A DNA stretch of 64,000 nucleotides from Erodium maritimum (taxonomy: Eukaryota; Streptophyta; Magnoliopsida; Geraniales; Geraniaceae). A program made the position numbers and the translations under genes. How positions within the stretch are numbered: the stretch's first letter is position 1; every line of letters starts with the position of its first letter. Positions 28,947 through 40,129 of the stretch are shown here, in pieces. The stretch covers positions 31,168,956-31,232,955 of the forward strand of contig OY997594.1 in assembly GCA_963921825.1 (NCBI GenBank). Direction: 5' to 3'. Under the pieces are notes generated by a model. That model saw only the letters and a program-made list of their open reading frames with translations. It had not been told where the DNA came from and made no database searches.

Positions 28947-31900
28947 TGTAAAGACCGGAAAAATTTATTATATAATTATTAAAGATTAACGTCGAGGTTA
29001 GAGAACGGGTTGAAAATTAAAGCAAATTTTGGTTCGAGTTCAAAACAAAATAGAGAAAAAAAAAGAGCAGGTCAGCTTTGGGCCGAGCAGGCCGACCCAC
29101 TCCTCTTCTCGTTTGGGCCGAGCGACCCATACCTCATTTGGGGCCCAAACCCGCCTGACCGTATAAAAGCTGAAACCCTAATTTTTTTTCATCAGATTGC
29201 GCAGCCCTCGCCCAAACCCTCTCTATCGCGACTTCATCTTCCTCCCCCTTCGTTCCCAAAATCCCTCGCCATTTACCCTCACCATCCCACAACCCCTTCA
29301 CCTTCTCCAACCACCACACAACCACCATCTCTCCTCACCGTCCGTCGTCGAGACCTCGCCCCGAGCCCGTTCTCCCTTCTCCATCGCCACCGGTGAGTAC
29401 GCCGTGCGAGTCGGCGCCGACGCTTCCGCCTCTCTCACGGTGCCGTAGCCGCCGTCGAGCCCTCCACCTCTCGTAGTCGCCTCGCCAGGACCTCCACCTT
29501 TTCCCGACGACGAGGGACGGCCTCCACCTCAGATCGGCGTCGACGCAGCGTCAAGGATTCGAGCTCGCCTCGTTCTGGGTTCGCTCCCGTACTCGCCGTG
29601 CTCGACCTCGCCCCGTGCTCGACTCCGGCCACAAATCCCCGCCGTCCCTGTGCTGCTCCAGATCCGAGTAGGGGACTAGCCCCCCACGGCGGCAATCACC
29701 GCTGCCCGTCGCTCTTTTCCTCCACGGTGAGGTTCGTGCCTAGGGGTTTAGTCGCCGGCAACGTCTTCGCCGGCGGCCGGTTTAATTTCCGTATCGTTCG
29801 TCTTTTTTTTTGGCTTCTGTGTTTTGGTCCCGAGCGGTGGATCTGAGTTTTTGTCTGAAAACGATATTGTAATTTCAGTGAAGGAAATAAAACGATATTT
29901 GAAATAGAAATTCGATGTTTGTATTTCGGACGTAAAAATTGTTATCGATCTGGACGAGTTCGACTCGGAAACGTCTCGTTTGTCGAAAAAGAAATGATTT
30001 TGGAAGTAAAACGAAATCTGATTTAAATTAAAAAGAGGTAAATAAAGACGGTTTCAAATTGGAAATGGGGTTTAAAATCAGATTTGAAATTAAAATGGAA
30101 GTAAAATCAGTTCGATTTAAAACGGAATTTGAGCAGTTGAACGAATCTGGAACTCTGGTTAAAATGGACTGCTAATTGGGTTTAGAAAGGAACAAAAGCG
30201 GACCGATGAGTCGGACCTCGGGATTCGTGCATTGGGACCGTGCCTCGGAAACATGCACCGGTTTCGGTGCTCGGGTACTCAAACCCGATCGCCGTGACTC
30301 CGTTTTTATCCCGCTCGAGTTTAAAGGACAACTGTCGGTTTTAAACTGGATTAATCGTGACCTTTAAATTTAACCTGGGAACCGCCTCTAATTATGGCTT
30401 TCGTGTTATCTTTAGCGTCCAACTTCGATCGAAGTGAAGCCCGGAGGTAGCGAGCCAGAACGTCATCAACTATGAATCGTAGCGGGTGTTCTTCGGTTGA
30501 GGTAGGGAAAAGTATCCGGATCTCGGCCCTGACTAGGGAAAGTTAACTGTAGAATTGCATGTGACACCGGGGTGTCGTGGGTTATCTAGGTTATCGAATA
30601 TTAGAAAAACATGTTACGCGAACTTAGTAATTATGAGAAAAGCATGTGACACTTAGTAGTGTCGTAGGAGCAGAGAACTTAGCGTTAATTGATTTACTGG
30701 AGGCATATGACCATGCCCGGAGGTTGATTGTGAACTTATCGATATTAGGAGTACTGGAGGCATATGACCATGCCCGGAGGTTGTTTGAGAAACTGTTGAT
30801 ATTAGGACTGTTGGAGGCTTTGGTTGAGCCGGAGGTTGATTTGTGTGTTTGGTGTCTTGGGTGGCCTTGAGAGCTCGTGTTTTGTTATCGAGTTTTGGGT
30901 GGCCTTGAGAGCCCGTTTTATTATTGTTGAGTCTTGGGTGGCCTTGAGAGCTTGTGTTATTATTCGTGTTTGGGTGGCCATGAGAGCCGTACTTTACTGT
31001 TGGTGTTTTAGCTGGCTTACGAGTTAGAGTCTCGGTAAGTTGCAAGCGTGTTTTATGGTTGAGTTTTGGGTGGCCATGAGTGCCCATGGTGTTGTTGAAC
31101 CAGTGTCTTTACCTTTGGTGTTTTGGGCGGTCTTGAGAGTCGTGTACTAAGGTTGGCGTCTTTGGCTGGTCTGACCGAGTTAGAGTCTCGGGGGGGTTGC
31201 AAGCTTTCTTTAGCTGGCTTACGAGTTAGAGTCTCGGTAAGTGGCAGGCGTGTTTTGTGGTGTGTCTTGGGAGGCCGTGAGTGCCTGTGGGGCTGTCGAG
31301 TCCGTGTCTTACGGTTGGTGTGTCTTGGGAGGCCGTGAGTGCCTGTGGGGCTGTTGAGTCCGAGTTTTACTGTTAGTGTCTTGGTGGCCATGAGTGCCTG
31401 TGAGTGTTGAACCTGTGTTGTTACTGGTTGTTGAACTTACTTGTGATTGTGATTGTGATTGTGATTGTGATTGTGGTTACCTGAGGTTGGGGGCCCGCTT
31501 CATGAAACGGGGGTCCACGATCTCACACGTCTGCATGTTCAGACGGGGTAGGGGGCCCGCCCGCCAATAAAGGGGTCCTGGCCGCACGTGTGTGGTTTGG
31601 GTTTGTGAGCAGACTTTGGCTGGCTTACGAGTTAGAGTCCCGGTAAGTTGCACGCATACTTTGGCTGGCTTACGGGTTAGAGTCCCGATAAGTGCAAGCA
31701 TTTTCCGGTTGGCTTACGGGTTAGAGTCCCGGTAAGTTGCAGCATTCTTGGGTTGGCCTGACCGGGTTAGAGTCCCGGGAGGGCGTTCTTGGCAGCTGGT
31801 TTGTGATCCTTTGTGATCTTGTTTGGTGTGCGATCCTTCGTGATCTTGTTTGGGGTGTGATCCCTTGTGATGCTGTTTGGTGTTGCGTAACTTTCTTTTG

Positions 31901-32395
31901 AGTCCTTGGAAGAGGTTGTCAATGGTTGTGTCGGGTCTACTTTACGTGTCAGGGTGTCGAGTTGGTCAGGGAAGGCAACAGTGGGTGTATGTTCAGTTAG
32001 AGTACTTGAGTTGGGGATGGTGTTCCCCGGTGTTGAGTTGTTGTTGGTGTTACCTGCTTTGTCTGCTAATTATGCCGTAGTCAGTCTGTTATCCGTGGTG
32101 GTGAGCGAACGCTCACCCCTAGCTGCTTTTCCTACAGGTATTGTTCGTGGGACGGACTAGGTGAGCTCTCGAAGCTTGTGGAGCTAGGAGCGGAGTCCGG
32201 GTTTTGTCTTTTGAGTCTAGTGACGGATACCTTGTACTTTTGTCCACGTGTTGGGACGTATTTTAAGTTGTAAATATTATTTTGTTGAACTAAACTGGTA
32301 TTTTAAAGTGATTTAATGAAAACAAGTTTCAAGTGTTTTTATGTTTTTAAAACGTTCACGTCCCGAGTTTGGTTTACAGAAATTGGGGCGTGACA
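28947..32395 (+). mobile_element. Solo LTR 2 (long-LTR Gypsy-like), 3,449 bp
   Basis: Starts TGTAAAGACC and ends TTGGGGCGTGACA, with a perfect 5-bp TSD AGGCC at 28942-28946 and 32396-32400. A TATAAAA at about 29,162 in GTATAAAAGC gives plus orientation. The 3' half matches solo LTR 1 closely, while the 5' part (29,000-30,400) is different. No internal region is present. GC-rich, proline-coding frames at 29,010-29,850 lie in the transcribed leader and are not judged to be genes. Confidence 0.85.
30850..31430. repeat. Degenerate tandem repeats inside solo LTR 2
   Basis: About ten copies related to CTTGGGTGGCCNTGAGAGC. They are interleaved with, and followed to about 31,790 by, repeats of GCTGGCTTACGAGTTAGAGT (near 31,010, 31,210, 31,617, 31,662, 31,706). 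A (GTGATT)n run lies at about 31,441-31,475. Confidence 0.8.
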
Positions 32396-32984
32396 AGGCC
32401 TCTTCCTTAAATCGATTCTCGATGATATGGTTGAGAAGGGAGCACGGGGTATTGAGCTCGACAAACTCTGTAGACGGGCTTTTTCAAAGAAGTGTAGTGA
32501 TCACCAATTCGAGTCATCTTTGAGATCGATTGAATGGTCCTAGATGGTACGTTTGGATGGAGAGCTGGTGTTGCAAGGGGGTTTCTGGAGCTGGAGCTCA
32601 TGGTCCATTGCTGCTTGTTTTTTTTATGATGTTGGGGAGGTCATATCCCTCAAACTAGAGAGGGATTTGGACAACTTTCTGGTTCATATTTCTGTGTTGG
32701 TCCTCACAAAGACCATATACGTGGAGAGTTCGTAAGGTTCTTTGACCTCGTTACCGATGTGTTTCCAGTTTTAGAGATTGTTACAATCAGAGATTCAAAA
32801 TATCCTTTGGAGGAGGAGGGATCTCCGTAGATGATTTTGAGAAATACAAATGGTTCAATCTTTGTACATCGGTAATCAATCCAATATTAGTCTTTCCGGT
32901 CTTTGGGTAATGGATCTCAAGATAATGATTGTTTTTTACTTGCAACTGACCTGATGCCGAGTTATGAAGATGAAGATTGTTTCG

Positions 32985-34080
32985 TGTAACTATCGATGGA
33001 ATGATCAGTCGTTAACCATAAGATTAACCCCCGATCATTCCAAGGGTCACACTTTGTACCCACTAGTATTTTCCTTCCGAGTGACTTAATATTCCGATTA
33101 GAAAGTCTACCGAACGAATCATTTAGGTAGGTCTTTCCCGTTCAACTAAACTATTTCCTTGGAATTGGCTTCTAATAAAGCTTTGATTTTTAAAGTTTAA
33201 AACATACAATCAAGGTATTAATGACCAAAGCACATGAATAACCTCCTAATTTTTCTTAGGTCTTATCCTTGAGTTCTATGACCTTAGACCACAAAGATAA
33301 TACCTTTCGCTCATAATATAAAAATATAAGATAAAAGATTTCGGAAAACAACAACAAACCATTATCATTACATTTAGACAAACTCAAATTCAATATCTAC
33401 ACCAAGATCCATACATCCTTAATGTCATAAAAAAATATACAAGAAATGAGATGAAAAAGAGAAGATAAGAATGGGTACTCTTAGGGAGGGTTGAGGGATC
33501 CCTCCTAAAATACAAATCTAACTTCTTTTTCTTCTTCCTTTGGTTTCTTGCACACAAAATCAAGCTTCTTCTTGCTCTCCTTATCCTTGATGGCTAGATG
33601 AAACTCTCTATGAAGACGAAGCTCCTTCTCTCTCCTCAACAAAACCCTCAAGACTCTCTCTCAAAAACTCAGGTGTGGAACTCTCTTAATTCGAAATTGG
33701 GAGTGGGTATTTATAGTTTTCAAAAATAGACATTCTCTACAAAGTGGGGAGTACGTAACTACCACGTCGTGGATATCTCTTTCTCTCACGTTGTGGTCTC
33801 GTGATATTTCCACTATGTGAGAGAACCGATAAAAATATCTCCGCCATAAGAACTAGTCTATGGTCTCGTGTGATTTCTATGTCGTGAGCTAGTGTGATTG
33901 CCACGATTTGGGAATCTCACTCCTCCACTTTATGGTGGCGTAGGGTGGTGGCATCTCGTCTCATGCTCCCAAACTCTAGGTGAAACGACATCGCTTGATG
34001 TCCACGCCGTGAGCCTCCTCTCCTTCATGTTGTGGGGTAGCAAAATTAGTTAGCAAATATAGTCCATCCTTATTCTCTCC
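32985..34080 (-). mobile_element. Probable LTR or leader piece of an LTR element
   Basis: On the minus strand a TATAAAT (near 33,710) is followed by an AG-rich leader (GAGAGAGAGTC), as in plant LTR promoters. The left edge is TGTAACTATC at 32,985, which would be the terminal CA of a reversed LTR. It contains repeated CACGxxGTGG motifs (33,760-34,000). No matching right end or TSD was found, so limits are approximate. Confidence 0.35.
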
Positions 34081-34741
34081 GCGTCAGAGCTCGCTCTTGA
34101 AGATATTGTTCCCTATAAGGTAAGCTCAAGTGGATCAAAACTAAAAAGGAAAATAAATGCGTCGAATATGCTTTTCTAAGACCAAAACAGGTATAAATAA
34201 CGAGCATAGGCGTCCAATTACAGCTATGAGACGTGCTCTCATCCTGGTGTTATCCAATAAAACATACATTCTTACTCCTTCCCACTTTTGTTGGTCAAGA
34301 AAACAGATGACACATGGAGAATGTATACTGATTATAAACAACTTACAGCTTAATGATCAGACTACGAAAAATAAATTTCTCATTTCCATTATTGAGGAGC
34401 TTTTGGATGAATTGAAAAGAGTTAAATTCTTTATTGATTTAAGATCAGGGTATCTTCAGGTCAGACTTAGGGATGGAAAAAAAGCTAAATTGTTTTTAGA
34501 ACTCATAAGGTGCATTATGAATTCAAGGTTAGGACTCACCAATGCTCCTCACGCTTCAAAACCTTAATAAACCAAATTCTTTCCTGTTTTCTCAAAAAAA
34601 AAATCCTTAGTATTCTTTCATGACATATTGATTTACAGTCAAACCTATTACATATCAGAATTATTATACAAAAGTTACAAAATAATCTCATGTTTGCTAA
34701 ATTCAACAAATGTAAGTTTGTCAGTATCAAATTAAATATAT

Positions 34742-35079
34742 ATAGGGAAGCTCTGTTTCCTAATCCCTTTTGAACTTTGTTTTCCCATTCATAATCTGAA
34801 TTTACCTTTGGCGACACTTCCCAACTATCACCTTTCAATATTTTGCAGAAAGTATCATTTACCGTTTATTTTGACGATTCATTAGTTTTTTGCCACGTGT
34901 CACTTCACCCGTGCCGCCACGTGGGCAAAAAAACTAACGGAATCGTCAGTTTTGACGATTTCTGATAGTTTTTGCAAAAAATAGAAAGGTAATGATAGTT
35001 GGGAATTGTCATCAAAGGTAAACCCAGGTTAGGAATAGGAAAACAAAACTCAAAGGGAGTTAGGAAACAGGGTTTCCCC
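34742..35079. mobile_element. MITE with long inverted repeats (Mutator-like)
   Basis: 338 bp. The left arm begins with GGGAAGCTCTGTTTCCTAA and the right arm, read inward, with GGGAAACCCTGTTTCCTAA. The inverted repeat continues for well over 100 bp. The flanks show a TTAAATATAT duplication (34,732-34,741 and 35,080-35,089) in an AT-repetitive context. Long TIRs with a 9-10-bp TSD point to the Mutator superfamily. It splits the Gypsy pol between its RT and connection segments. Confidence 0.75.
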
Positions 35080-35188
35080 TTAAATATATGGATCATATCA
35101 TTTCTAAAGAAGGAGTTTCAACTGACCCTACAAAGATTGATGCTATGTTGAATTGGCCTCCTCCTTCATTTTAATCATCAAGAGGACT

Positions 35189-35319
35189 TAGTATTCTGCT
35201 TTGGTGTTTTTTATCGTTGTTGTTTTTTCAAAATCAGTCATTTTAACTTAGTATTCTGCTTTTCATTGTACTCCCCTTTATAGTATAATGAAAATTTCCT
35301 TTCGTTTATAAAAAAAAAA
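35189..35319 (+). mobile_element. 5'-truncated LINE tail with poly-A, 131 bp
   Basis: Flanked by a perfect 15-bp TSD, ATCATCAAGAGGACT, at 35174-35188 and 35320-35334. It ends CGTTTATA plus an A-run. It interrupts the Gypsy pol reading frame. Confidence 0.9.
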
Positions 35320-36308
35320 ATCATCAAGAGGACTCTTGGGCCTCACCGGGTATATAAAAGTTTTGTGAGGATTTATTGTGTTTATTGTTAAGCCTTCGAT
35401 TATTTTTTTTCAAAGAGAATTCCCTGAAGTGGTATGAGGAGGCAGAAAACAGTTTTTTTTTGTTTTTTGAGAGGAAAGGAAAAGATAAAAACAATCGTAT
35501 CAGTTATCAGTTTTAATGCTATGACAACTATAACAATTGTGCTCAGGATCCCAAATTTTGATATGATTTACAAAAGTGGAGACATTACACTCAAATGGTG
35601 TTTCATTATCAGAACAAATCAACATAGTTTGAAATTCTTGTTGGAGCAAAAACTCACCACTTGCTTTCACACAAATGGATCGCTAAGATGATGGGTCTGG
35701 ATAACACCATTGAGTACAAAAAAGAAATGGAGAATGTTACAACTAATTCATTGTGAAGACTATCAAATGAAAATATGAATGAAGCTTGTATTTTAGTTCC
35801 ATCTTAGATCACTGAGGTACTTTATAGTTATGACAGAGACTCTGAAGTAAGAGGTTTACTCCACCAACTTTCCCCAGCCCCTTAATCTTCACCAGTAACG
35901 ACTCAATTGTGTAATATTTAATCCAATGCGATGGGTCTACCATTGACGACCCTATGTGGGAAGACACTACTCTCATTCGAAGCCAATTTTCCACCTGGAT
36001 CTAACAAGCTTAGCCTCGAGTATGAAGATTTTCGAAGGGAAAGACATTGTCACGATACCTTGCCTCCTAAGCTGCAAATTCTCTTCTTTCATTTAAATCC
36101 GTTTAGTTAAACGACGTGTTTCAAGCTACAATAATAGAATATTTTGCTAATTGTCTTCATGGACTGAACCTATATGGAAACTCAGTCGTTGAGATCAAAA
36201 TGTTGCATCAGAGATGAAGAGGCAAAAGTTACGGTAAGGCCAGACAGCTACACTTTCTTGGTATTATCAGACAAAATAATCAATGAGAAGAGATCACATG
36301 TGAGACGA

Positions 36309-38399
36309 CTACAAATGCCGGAATTTGAGTTCAGATGTGCATGAAGATAACGCTTCTCTTACTTGGAAATTGCTCGAGTCCATATCCAGTGCATCTTCAT
36401 ACAGCCTCTTGGCCTGTTGCAGTAATTTCACCTTCTCCTTGCTATCACCTGGGCGTAGGCGAGATCTTTGTTGCAATGCCACGGCCCATCTGAACAGGGC
36501 GTCCGGAGCATAAACATTTCCCTTGGACATCATAGCATCAAACTTATCAATTGCAGCTAGAAACACTTTATCAGCATCTGGTGCTGCTTCTGGTCCTATA
36601 TCTGCTATTAACTGTGCACGAAAGGAGAGAGCTAGGCCCCAATTGTATAGAGCCCTCACATCACTCCCATCGATTGATAACGCCCTCCTATACTGTCTAC
36701 CTGCCTCAACAAGGAGCTCTTCACCCTCTTCACATATGTTGATGAGAATGGTAGCGATCTTTTCTTTAGTGATGACTTGATCATCTAATCCCTTTAGTAC
36801 TCCGCCCCATTTCTCAGCTGATATAGGAATGCCTTCAGAGAGGACAGTTCTCAACTCGCGACTTCTTTTCAGTTTTAATTCCCCGTGAAGAAGATAGGTA
36901 TTTCCCAAGAGGCCCACAGCCAACAAACTCATGGGTTTCATGGTTATGGCTTTGGAGAGTAACCTGGCAGACTTGTACAATATGACTTCCGCATGTTGTT
37001 CATCAGATCTTAAGCATTCCTTGGCTTGTTTCAGATGGTCGTTAGCTTCTCTGAGATACTTATCAAACATCATATCATCTGAAACCGTGGAAGATGGAGA
37101 GGGGCCAACATCATTCAGATCCTCCAGCTGAGAATCACTTTCATGAATTTCCCTCCCTTCTCTCACCACGGACCTGTAAGTCTCATTCTCACTCTTTTCT
37201 TGGCTGTGAGAAGACACATAAGCTCCACCGGATTTTTTCAGAGTCTGCTCTTGTGTAAAAGAAGACTTGCTTCCCATTTGTTTAATGCTGACATGAAGAT
37301 CCACAGAATCGAGGGAACTATCATGTGGTTCCCATCTTTCACCTCCAATATTATGACCCATCTTCAAAGATAAATGCTCACTTTTTGTGAACTGCGATCT
37401 GTTCTTCTGGTAACTGTACTCTTCACTACCAGTCAATCTTTTAGGATTCCAAACCATGTCTTCAGTATCTATTTTCTCCTTCTCCAAAACTGAACCAAAA
37501 TTTCTTTGATTGTCATAGACAGAATGTAACACATTTTCTCCATCACTAGGGGATATACTGTTTCTTTGATTCCGGGCACTTACTTTCTCCTGCTTAACAT
37601 TATCCTTAACTTTATTTGGTTTTGCATTACCTGGGCTTTCTCCGAGCATGCGCCTAACGATTTGCAGAAAATCAAACCCAACTTGGCCTAGGTCTTTCTT
37701 TCTCCTACTTGGCTTCAGATTTTCATCCAACAAAGCATAATTAATTGAATCCTCAGCATCGTTTCTAGCATTCAGGGCCAAGAGCCTTATTGACTCCATT
37801 CCCTCAACATAATCCTCCAGATCCTTAACAGTGACTTTTCTACTATCAATGGCTCCCTGTACATTATTCTTTAAATTATTTATTTTAACATCAAAGTCAT
37901 CTAGAAAATGAACAAAGGACCTCAATTTCTCAGGAAAAGCCCTAAAAATGTCCTCTTTGCCTTTTCTTATACTTCCATTGATGCTCATATCACCTATACT
38001 TCCACCACGAACAAAACCCAGAGAAAACCCAACAGCAAAAACCAAAACAGATGCTGGAAACACAAGAATCGAAGAAACTCTAACTCTGGAAATGGCCAGA
38101 GCGCACACAAGACCCAACAGAAACATGAAAACATGTTTTTTATCGTCAATTCCAATAGAAGCCAAGAAATTACGTAACTGATCTGACTCACCGGAGCGTG
38201 TGAGATCATCCCACCCGCCGTAACACGCTGGTTCGGACACAAGAGAGGAGGACGAAGCTGGGAACCTGGGATTTTGAAGCCATGAGGGAGTAAACTTGGA
38301 ATCGCGCCGAGAAAGTGATGGGCAACGGATGAGAAAATTTGGGGGAAAGAATCGTGGGCTGAAATGAAATTTGAGATGGTCGGAAATTACTAGATTCAT
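36309..38399 (-). CDS. TPR-like, membrane-anchored, probably plastid protein, 696 aa
   Basis: One uninterrupted exon. The N-terminal 60 residues are rich in S, P, R and F with few acids, consistent with a plastid transit peptide. Two hydrophobic segments (about residues 89-104 and 109-130: HVFMFLLGLVCALAIS, then SSILVFPASVLVFAVGFSLG) should anchor it in a membrane. The middle (140-460) is charged and low in recognisable motifs. The C-terminal 230 residues are helical TPR-like repeats, e.g. YRRALSIDGSDVRALYNWGL, then DALFRWAVALQQRSRL, then AKRLYEDALDMDSSNFQVRE. I take it for a member of the plant chloroplast TPR-like superfamily and will not name an Arabidopsis counterpart. It faces the tRNA-Glu across about 180 bp. 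It appears intact, and codon use looks like a host gene. Confidence 0.85.
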   Translation of the reverse strand: MNLVISDHLKFHFSPRFFPPNFLIRCPSLSRRDSKFTPSWLQNPRFPASSSSLVSEPACYGGWDDLTRSGESDQLRNFLASIGIDDKKHVFMFLLGLVCALAISRVRVSSILVFPASVLVFAVGFSLGFVRGGSIGDMSINGSIRKGKEDIFRAFPEKLRSFVHFLDDFDVKINNLKNNVQGAIDSRKVTVKDLEDYVEGMESIRLLALNARNDAEDSINYALLDENLKPSRRKKDLGQVGFDFLQIVRRMLGESPGNAKPNKVKDNVKQEKVSARNQRNSISPSDGENVLHSVYDNQRNFGSVLEKEKIDTEDMVWNPKRLTGSEEYSYQKNRSQFTKSEHLSLKMGHNIGGERWEPHDSSLDSVDLHVSIKQMGSKSSFTQEQTLKKSGGAYVSSHSQEKSENETYRSVVREGREIHESDSQLEDLNDVGPSPSSTVSDDMMFDKYLREANDHLKQAKECLRSDEQHAEVILYKSARLLSKAITMKPMSLLAVGLLGNTYLLHGELKLKRSRELRTVLSEGIPISAEKWGGVLKGLDDQVITKEKIATILINICEEGEELLVEAGRQYRRALSIDGSDVRALYNWGLALSFRAQLIADIGPEAAPDADKVFLAAIDKFDAMMSKGNVYAPDALFRWAVALQQRSRLRPGDSKEKVKLLQQAKRLYEDALDMDSSNFQVREALSSCTSELKFRHL

Positions 38400-38578
38400 C
38401 GGAGATTATGGGAAGAAAAGTCGGAAATTTTTGTGGTTTGGACTTGGGAGTTGAACCCACTCTCGAATAAGATACTGCAATAACCTCGGTAACCGTTCTG
38501 TACTTCAATATCAAGCACATTTACATTTTGGAATTGTTATTTATATATATATATTAAGTTACTAACATTAATCAACAA

Positions 38579-38650
38579 TCCATTGTCGTCCAGCGGTTAG
38601 GATATCTGGCTTTCACCCAGGAGACCCGGGTTCGATTCCCGGCAATGGAA
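38579..38650 (+). tRNA. tRNA-Glu (UUC)
   Basis: 72-nt cloverleaf. The acceptor stem TCCATTG (38579-38585) pairs with CAATGGA (38643-38649), with discriminator A at 38650. The anticodon TTC is at 38612-38614 in loop CTTTCAC. The B box GGTTCGATTCC is at 38629-38639. A T5 terminator follows at once (38651-38655). No intron; CCA is not encoded. It matches the plant nuclear tRNA-Glu pattern as I remember it, apart from a paired change in the acceptor stem (A-T in place of G-C). Confidence 0.97.
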
Positions 38651-38655
38651 TTTTT

Positions 38656-39090
38656 GTTATTTTCCTTTCCTCAGTTCTCCCGGGTCTGCAATTCATAATC
38701 GAGTAAAAAAATAATAACTATTATGATTAATCTATTTTATCCTACGTGGACATTAGTCTACTAATCCATTGAAATGTTATTATATTAATCTATTTTTTTT
38801 TATAAAAATTATTATATTGATCTATACTTATATTGAATATAATTAATATTAATATATGATATAATGTAAGATGACCAGTTAAGTAGTCATGTGAAATTTT
38901 AACATCAATTTTCTTAGAGATGATTGTAAATTTATGGTGAATTATTTACGTTTTGTAACAAAAAAATTGGTCAAAACTCATAATAAAATATTTTAATATG
39001 TAAATCCATTTGTTTATGTGCTTTTGTAAGGGTACTTTTAATTTTGGGAAAAAAAATAACCATGTGAATGGATTTGTGGATATAAAATAC
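38656..39090. other. AT-rich spacer
   Basis: No gene, RNA or transposon end recognised between the tRNA and the 31-bp repeat array. Confidence 0.5.
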
Positions 39091-39990
39091 TTCACCGTAA
39101 ATTTTTGCAAAACACTCGTAGTTCACCGTAGGGGTGTCCAAAATTGGCCCGGAATCCAATCCACCCGGTCAACCCGGCTCACCCGGCCCCAATGGGTTTG
39201 TCCCCATGGGTTACGGGGACGGGCCCGGGTTCAGAAATACCAAACCCAGAGTGAGCGGTCCGGGTTGTGGATTCGTCACATGCTTTCCTACATAACCCGG
39301 ACCACCCGGATATGGTACAAGTTCAATGCCTAAAGCTACACTCTTACAATTTTAATTACTTTTACGTATAAAGATGAAGATTTATTGTTTGAGATTTTAA
39401 AGATGATTACCAATTTTGTAATAGAATATGTCATAGTTTTGTGTTGAGTTGAACTCATCTTTTGTAATCATAATCTGTTTTGAGTCAACTTGAACTTCCT
39501 GACGTTTTTAATCCTTGAACCTTTGATAAAATTTTAATAGGGTAGAGAGTTTTTTCATATTTAAGAAGTGATCAAATTGAGAGCTTCTAAGCACTCTTTG
39601 ATGACTTTTTAAGGTTTTTGGATAACGAAAAAATATTTGAAAGTATACGTGTTACTACTTACGGTTAATGTGATCAATTGTTAGCAAATTCGGATGGGTT
39701 GGTCCAACCCGGTGAACCGGCCCATAATCCGGACGGGCGGGTTCAAAGGTGTCTTTTTGGGCCTGGGGTCGGGAGCGGGTTAAATTTTTTGAACCCGATC
39801 GCTACGGGTCGGTTCAAAAAATTAGCCACGGGGCGGGGACCCGGCCCATGGACACCCCTAGTTCACCGTGAGGTTTTGCAAAACACTTGTAATTCACCGT
39901 GAGATTTTGCAAAACACTTGTAATTCACCGTTACTATTTACAAAACATTTATAATTCACTGAAAGTTTTTGCAAATTGCTCATAGTTCAC
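39091..39990. repeat. 31-bp tandem repeat split by a hAT MITE
   Basis: Units of about 31 bp, TTCACCGT....TTTTGCAAAACACTTGTA. One full unit lies left of the hAT element and about four lie to its right. The hAT inserted in one unit and duplicated GTTCACCG. Confidence 0.8.
39129..39860. mobile_element. hAT-type MITE, 732 bp
   Basis: Terminal inverted repeats TAGGGGTGTCCA at both ends and a perfect 8-bp TSD GTTCACCG (39121-39128, 39861-39868). Subterminal CCCGG/CCGGG-rich motifs are typical of non-autonomous plant hAT elements. No transposase is present. Confidence 0.92.
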
Positions 39991-40129
39991 TGCAAACAAT
40001 TAGCCAATTATTTATATGTATTTCTAAACATTTATTTTTGCACATATTTCTGCAATTGAAATATTCAAATTAAATTTTTATTTCTCGGCCTTTTGTTCGG
40101 TCCTCTTATCATCTTATAAAGCCTATAAA

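Larger units (their letters stand above)
28450..32984 (+). mobile_element. RRM-type LINE remnant, split by solo LTR 2
   Basis: The frame at 28,475-28,750 encodes an RNA-recognition motif: RNP2-like VVFHCNL, then NWLRSYFGSF, then RNP1-like CGRFFGFLHI, ending HRSNGVKIQ. This layout is that of ORF1 of the RRM-bearing plant L1 subgroup (BNR type). A 3,449-bp solo LTR (28,947-32,395) interrupts it. Reading resumes at 32,401 with broken frames (SMIWLRREHGVLSSTNS, then YDVGEVISLKLERDLDNF). No reverse transcriptase is seen and the 3' end is not identified. Confidence 0.5.
34150..36070 (+). pseudogene. Ty3/Gypsy pol remnant (RT to RNase H)
   Basis: Broken plus-strand polyprotein. The order of recognisable pieces is FIDLRSGYLQVRLRDG and LGLTNAPHASKP (RT, about 34,430-34,560), HDILIYSQT (the divergent catalytic-loop region, near 34,620), MDHIISKEGVSTDPTKIDAM (about 35,093), SSRGLLGLTGYIKV (about 35,335), and CFIIRTNQHSLKFLLEQKLT (RNase H end, about 35,605). 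It has many frameshifts and stops, and two nested insertions: a MITE at 34,742-35,079 and a LINE tail at 35,189-35,319. It is dead and has no identified LTRs of its own. Confidence 0.8.

Noticed and set aside
29010..29850. Pro/Ser-rich ORFs with good starts in a GC-rich stretch
   Set aside because: They lie inside solo LTR 2, directly after its TATA box, and are leader sequence; no family is recognised.
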